NCBI GenBank assembly: GCA_030591745.1
Contig: JAUVAM010000313.1
Coordinates: 1 to 5,522 of the forward strand
Direction of reading: 5' to 3'
DNA length: 5,522 bases
Source: Deltaproteobacteria bacterium
GTDB taxonomy: Bacteria; Myxococcota; B64-G9
Made by a program: the position numbers and the translations under genes. The first letter of the stretch is position 1, and every line of letters begins with the position of its first letter. The notes under the pieces are model-generated. The model had not been told where the DNA came from, did not search any database, and was given only the letters and a program-made list of their open reading frames with translations. This document shows positions 4,828 to 5,522 of the stretch, piece by piece.

Positions 4828-5522
4828 CTATTGCCAATCCTGGGGGGCCAGAAGCTTCTCGCCGTTGGGAACAATCTCGACCGAGCGTTGGGTCTTCTTG
4901 CCGGTGTCGGTGTCCTTGAGGGTCACGCTATGCTTGCCCTTGGGCAGGGGCTGATTGCGAAAAGCGCCCAATCCCAAGCTCTTGCCATCCACCAGCACTT
5001 CCACCGAGGCACGTACGGAGACCGATAAAAATCCGTCCAAACCCGGGCGGGCTTCGTTGGGCAAGCCATTGTCGCCGATTGAAGGCGCAGGGATCGCAAC
5101 CTCTTCTTCGACGAAGACCTGCATGGCCAAAAAACCCAAACCCAAGACAAGCGCGAAGACCAACAACAGCACACGCCAATCCGAAAGCAGGCTGGCCACA
5201 TCCTCGGGCGGGAGCTCGGTGGGCTCAGGTCGCGACTTGGGTCGAGGCTTGGGTCGGGGCTTGGGGGGTCTGGTCGGCGCCTGACCCATGGCACGCATGC
5301 TGGCCTGAGTCGAGGTCGAAGCCGGCTCGTCTTGCTGTTGCCCCCGCTGCTGGGCAACTCCGTCATAAAAGGTATCTTGATCCTCGGGCAAATTCTCGTC
5401 CGGCAACAAGGCGGGAACCTTGTCCGGATTTTTCTTGGCCTCCTTGGCCGCCAAAATCTCCTGGTAGCGTCGCGCCGCCGAAGGAGCCGCTTTCGCCTTT
5501 CTGCCGCGGGACGTATTTTCCA
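4828..5522 (-). CDS. Single-pass membrane protein with a C-terminal PEGA domain (5' end beyond the right edge)
   Basis: The frame is open from the right edge to TAG at 4830-4828, giving 230 visible residues. Numbering from the edge: 1-80 is a charged, Lys/Glu/Gln-rich hydrophilic part without a recognised fold; 84-100 is a Pro/Arg/Lys repeat (PKPRPKPR-like); about 115-137 is one hydrophobic helix (WRVLLLVFALVLGLGFLAM); 163-230 is a PEGA-like domain (GFLSVSVRASVEVLVDGKSLG, then RNQPLPKGKHSVTL). The strongly basic segment before the helix predicts a cytoplasmic N-terminal side and a periplasmic PEGA domain. PEGA domains occur in surface proteins and at the C-termini of membrane-bound Ser/Thr kinases, notably in myxobacteria. 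The missing N-terminus may therefore be a kinase or another signalling domain, but no kinase motif is visible here. A TTG at 5454 could begin the visible part, but the frame continues upstream with similar composition and has no ribosome binding site there. Confidence 0.8.
   Translation of the reverse strand, partial: ENTSRGRKAKAAPSAARRYQEILAAKEAKKNPDKVPALLPDENLPEDQDTFYDGVAQQRGQQQDEPASTSTQASMRAMGQAPTRPPKPRPKPRPKSRPEPTELPPEDVASLLSDWRVLLLVFALVLGLGFLAMQVFVEEEVAIPAPSIGDNGLPNEARPGLDGFLSVSVRASVEVLVDGKSLGLGAFRNQPLPKGKHSVTLKDTDTGKKTQRSVEIVPNGEKLLAPQDWQ
5235..5270 (-). repeat. 12-bp tandem repeat encoding a PKPR-type linker
   Basis: On the plus strand three imperfect 12-bp units lie head to tail: ACTTGGGTCGAG (5235-5246), GCTTGGGTCGGG (5247-5258) and GCTTGGGGGGTC (5259-5270). 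On the minus strand they encode the Pro-Lys-Pro-Arg-like linker just before the transmembrane helix of the PEGA protein. The unit is a multiple of three, so copy-number change would keep the frame. Confidence 0.65.

Noticed and set aside
1..5522. CRISPR arrays, insertion sequences, tRNA or rRNA genes, phage or toxin-antitoxin genes
   Set aside because: I saw no spaced direct repeats, terminal inverted repeats, transposase or cloverleaf sequence; nearly all of the window is covered by the six genes.

Overview
The window is ordinary-density bacterial chromosome of moderately high GC content. It holds six protein genes in the order - + - + + -, so most neighbours are divergent or convergent pairs rather than one long operon. 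Sequence alone does not fix the organism. An exported polybasic protein, a PEGA-domain membrane protein with a proline/arginine-rich linker, an OmpA-type lipoprotein and a bacterial FbaB-type aldolase together suggest a Gram-negative bacterium, perhaps of the Myxococcota or another former deltaproteobacterial lineage. That placement is an inference.

Region by region: (1) bases 1-542, minus strand, carry the 5' part of a gene for an exported protein with an uninterrupted run of 12 Lys/Arg residues just after the signal peptide; its 3' end lies beyond the left edge. (2) An 86-bp divergent spacer. (3) Bases 629-1786, plus strand, encode a stand-alone THUMP-domain RNA guanine-N2 methyltransferase of the RlmL-N-terminal/YpsC type. 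(4) It converges, with only 6 bp between stop codons, on miaA (minus strand, 2713-1793), the tRNA A37 dimethylallyltransferase. (5) A 115-bp divergent spacer carries a terminator-like hairpin in the miaA leader and a candidate promoter for the next gene. (6) Bases 2829-3890 encode class I fructose-bisphosphate aldolase FbaB. (7) After a 41-bp gap, bases 3932-4798 encode a lipoprotein with a long coiled coil and a C-terminal OmpA/MotB-like peptidoglycan-binding domain. (8) Facing it, from the right edge to 4828, is the 3' part of a gene for a single-pass membrane protein ending in a PEGA domain.

The genes form functional themes rather than one pathway: two RNA-modification enzymes (methyltransferase and MiaA), one central-carbon enzyme, and three envelope proteins. 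No mobile element, CRISPR array, tRNA, rRNA or phage signature was seen. The least explained parts are the polybasic exported protein and the miaA leader, where a short overlapping reading frame runs through a terminator-like hairpin. I found no convincing new multi-gene system.
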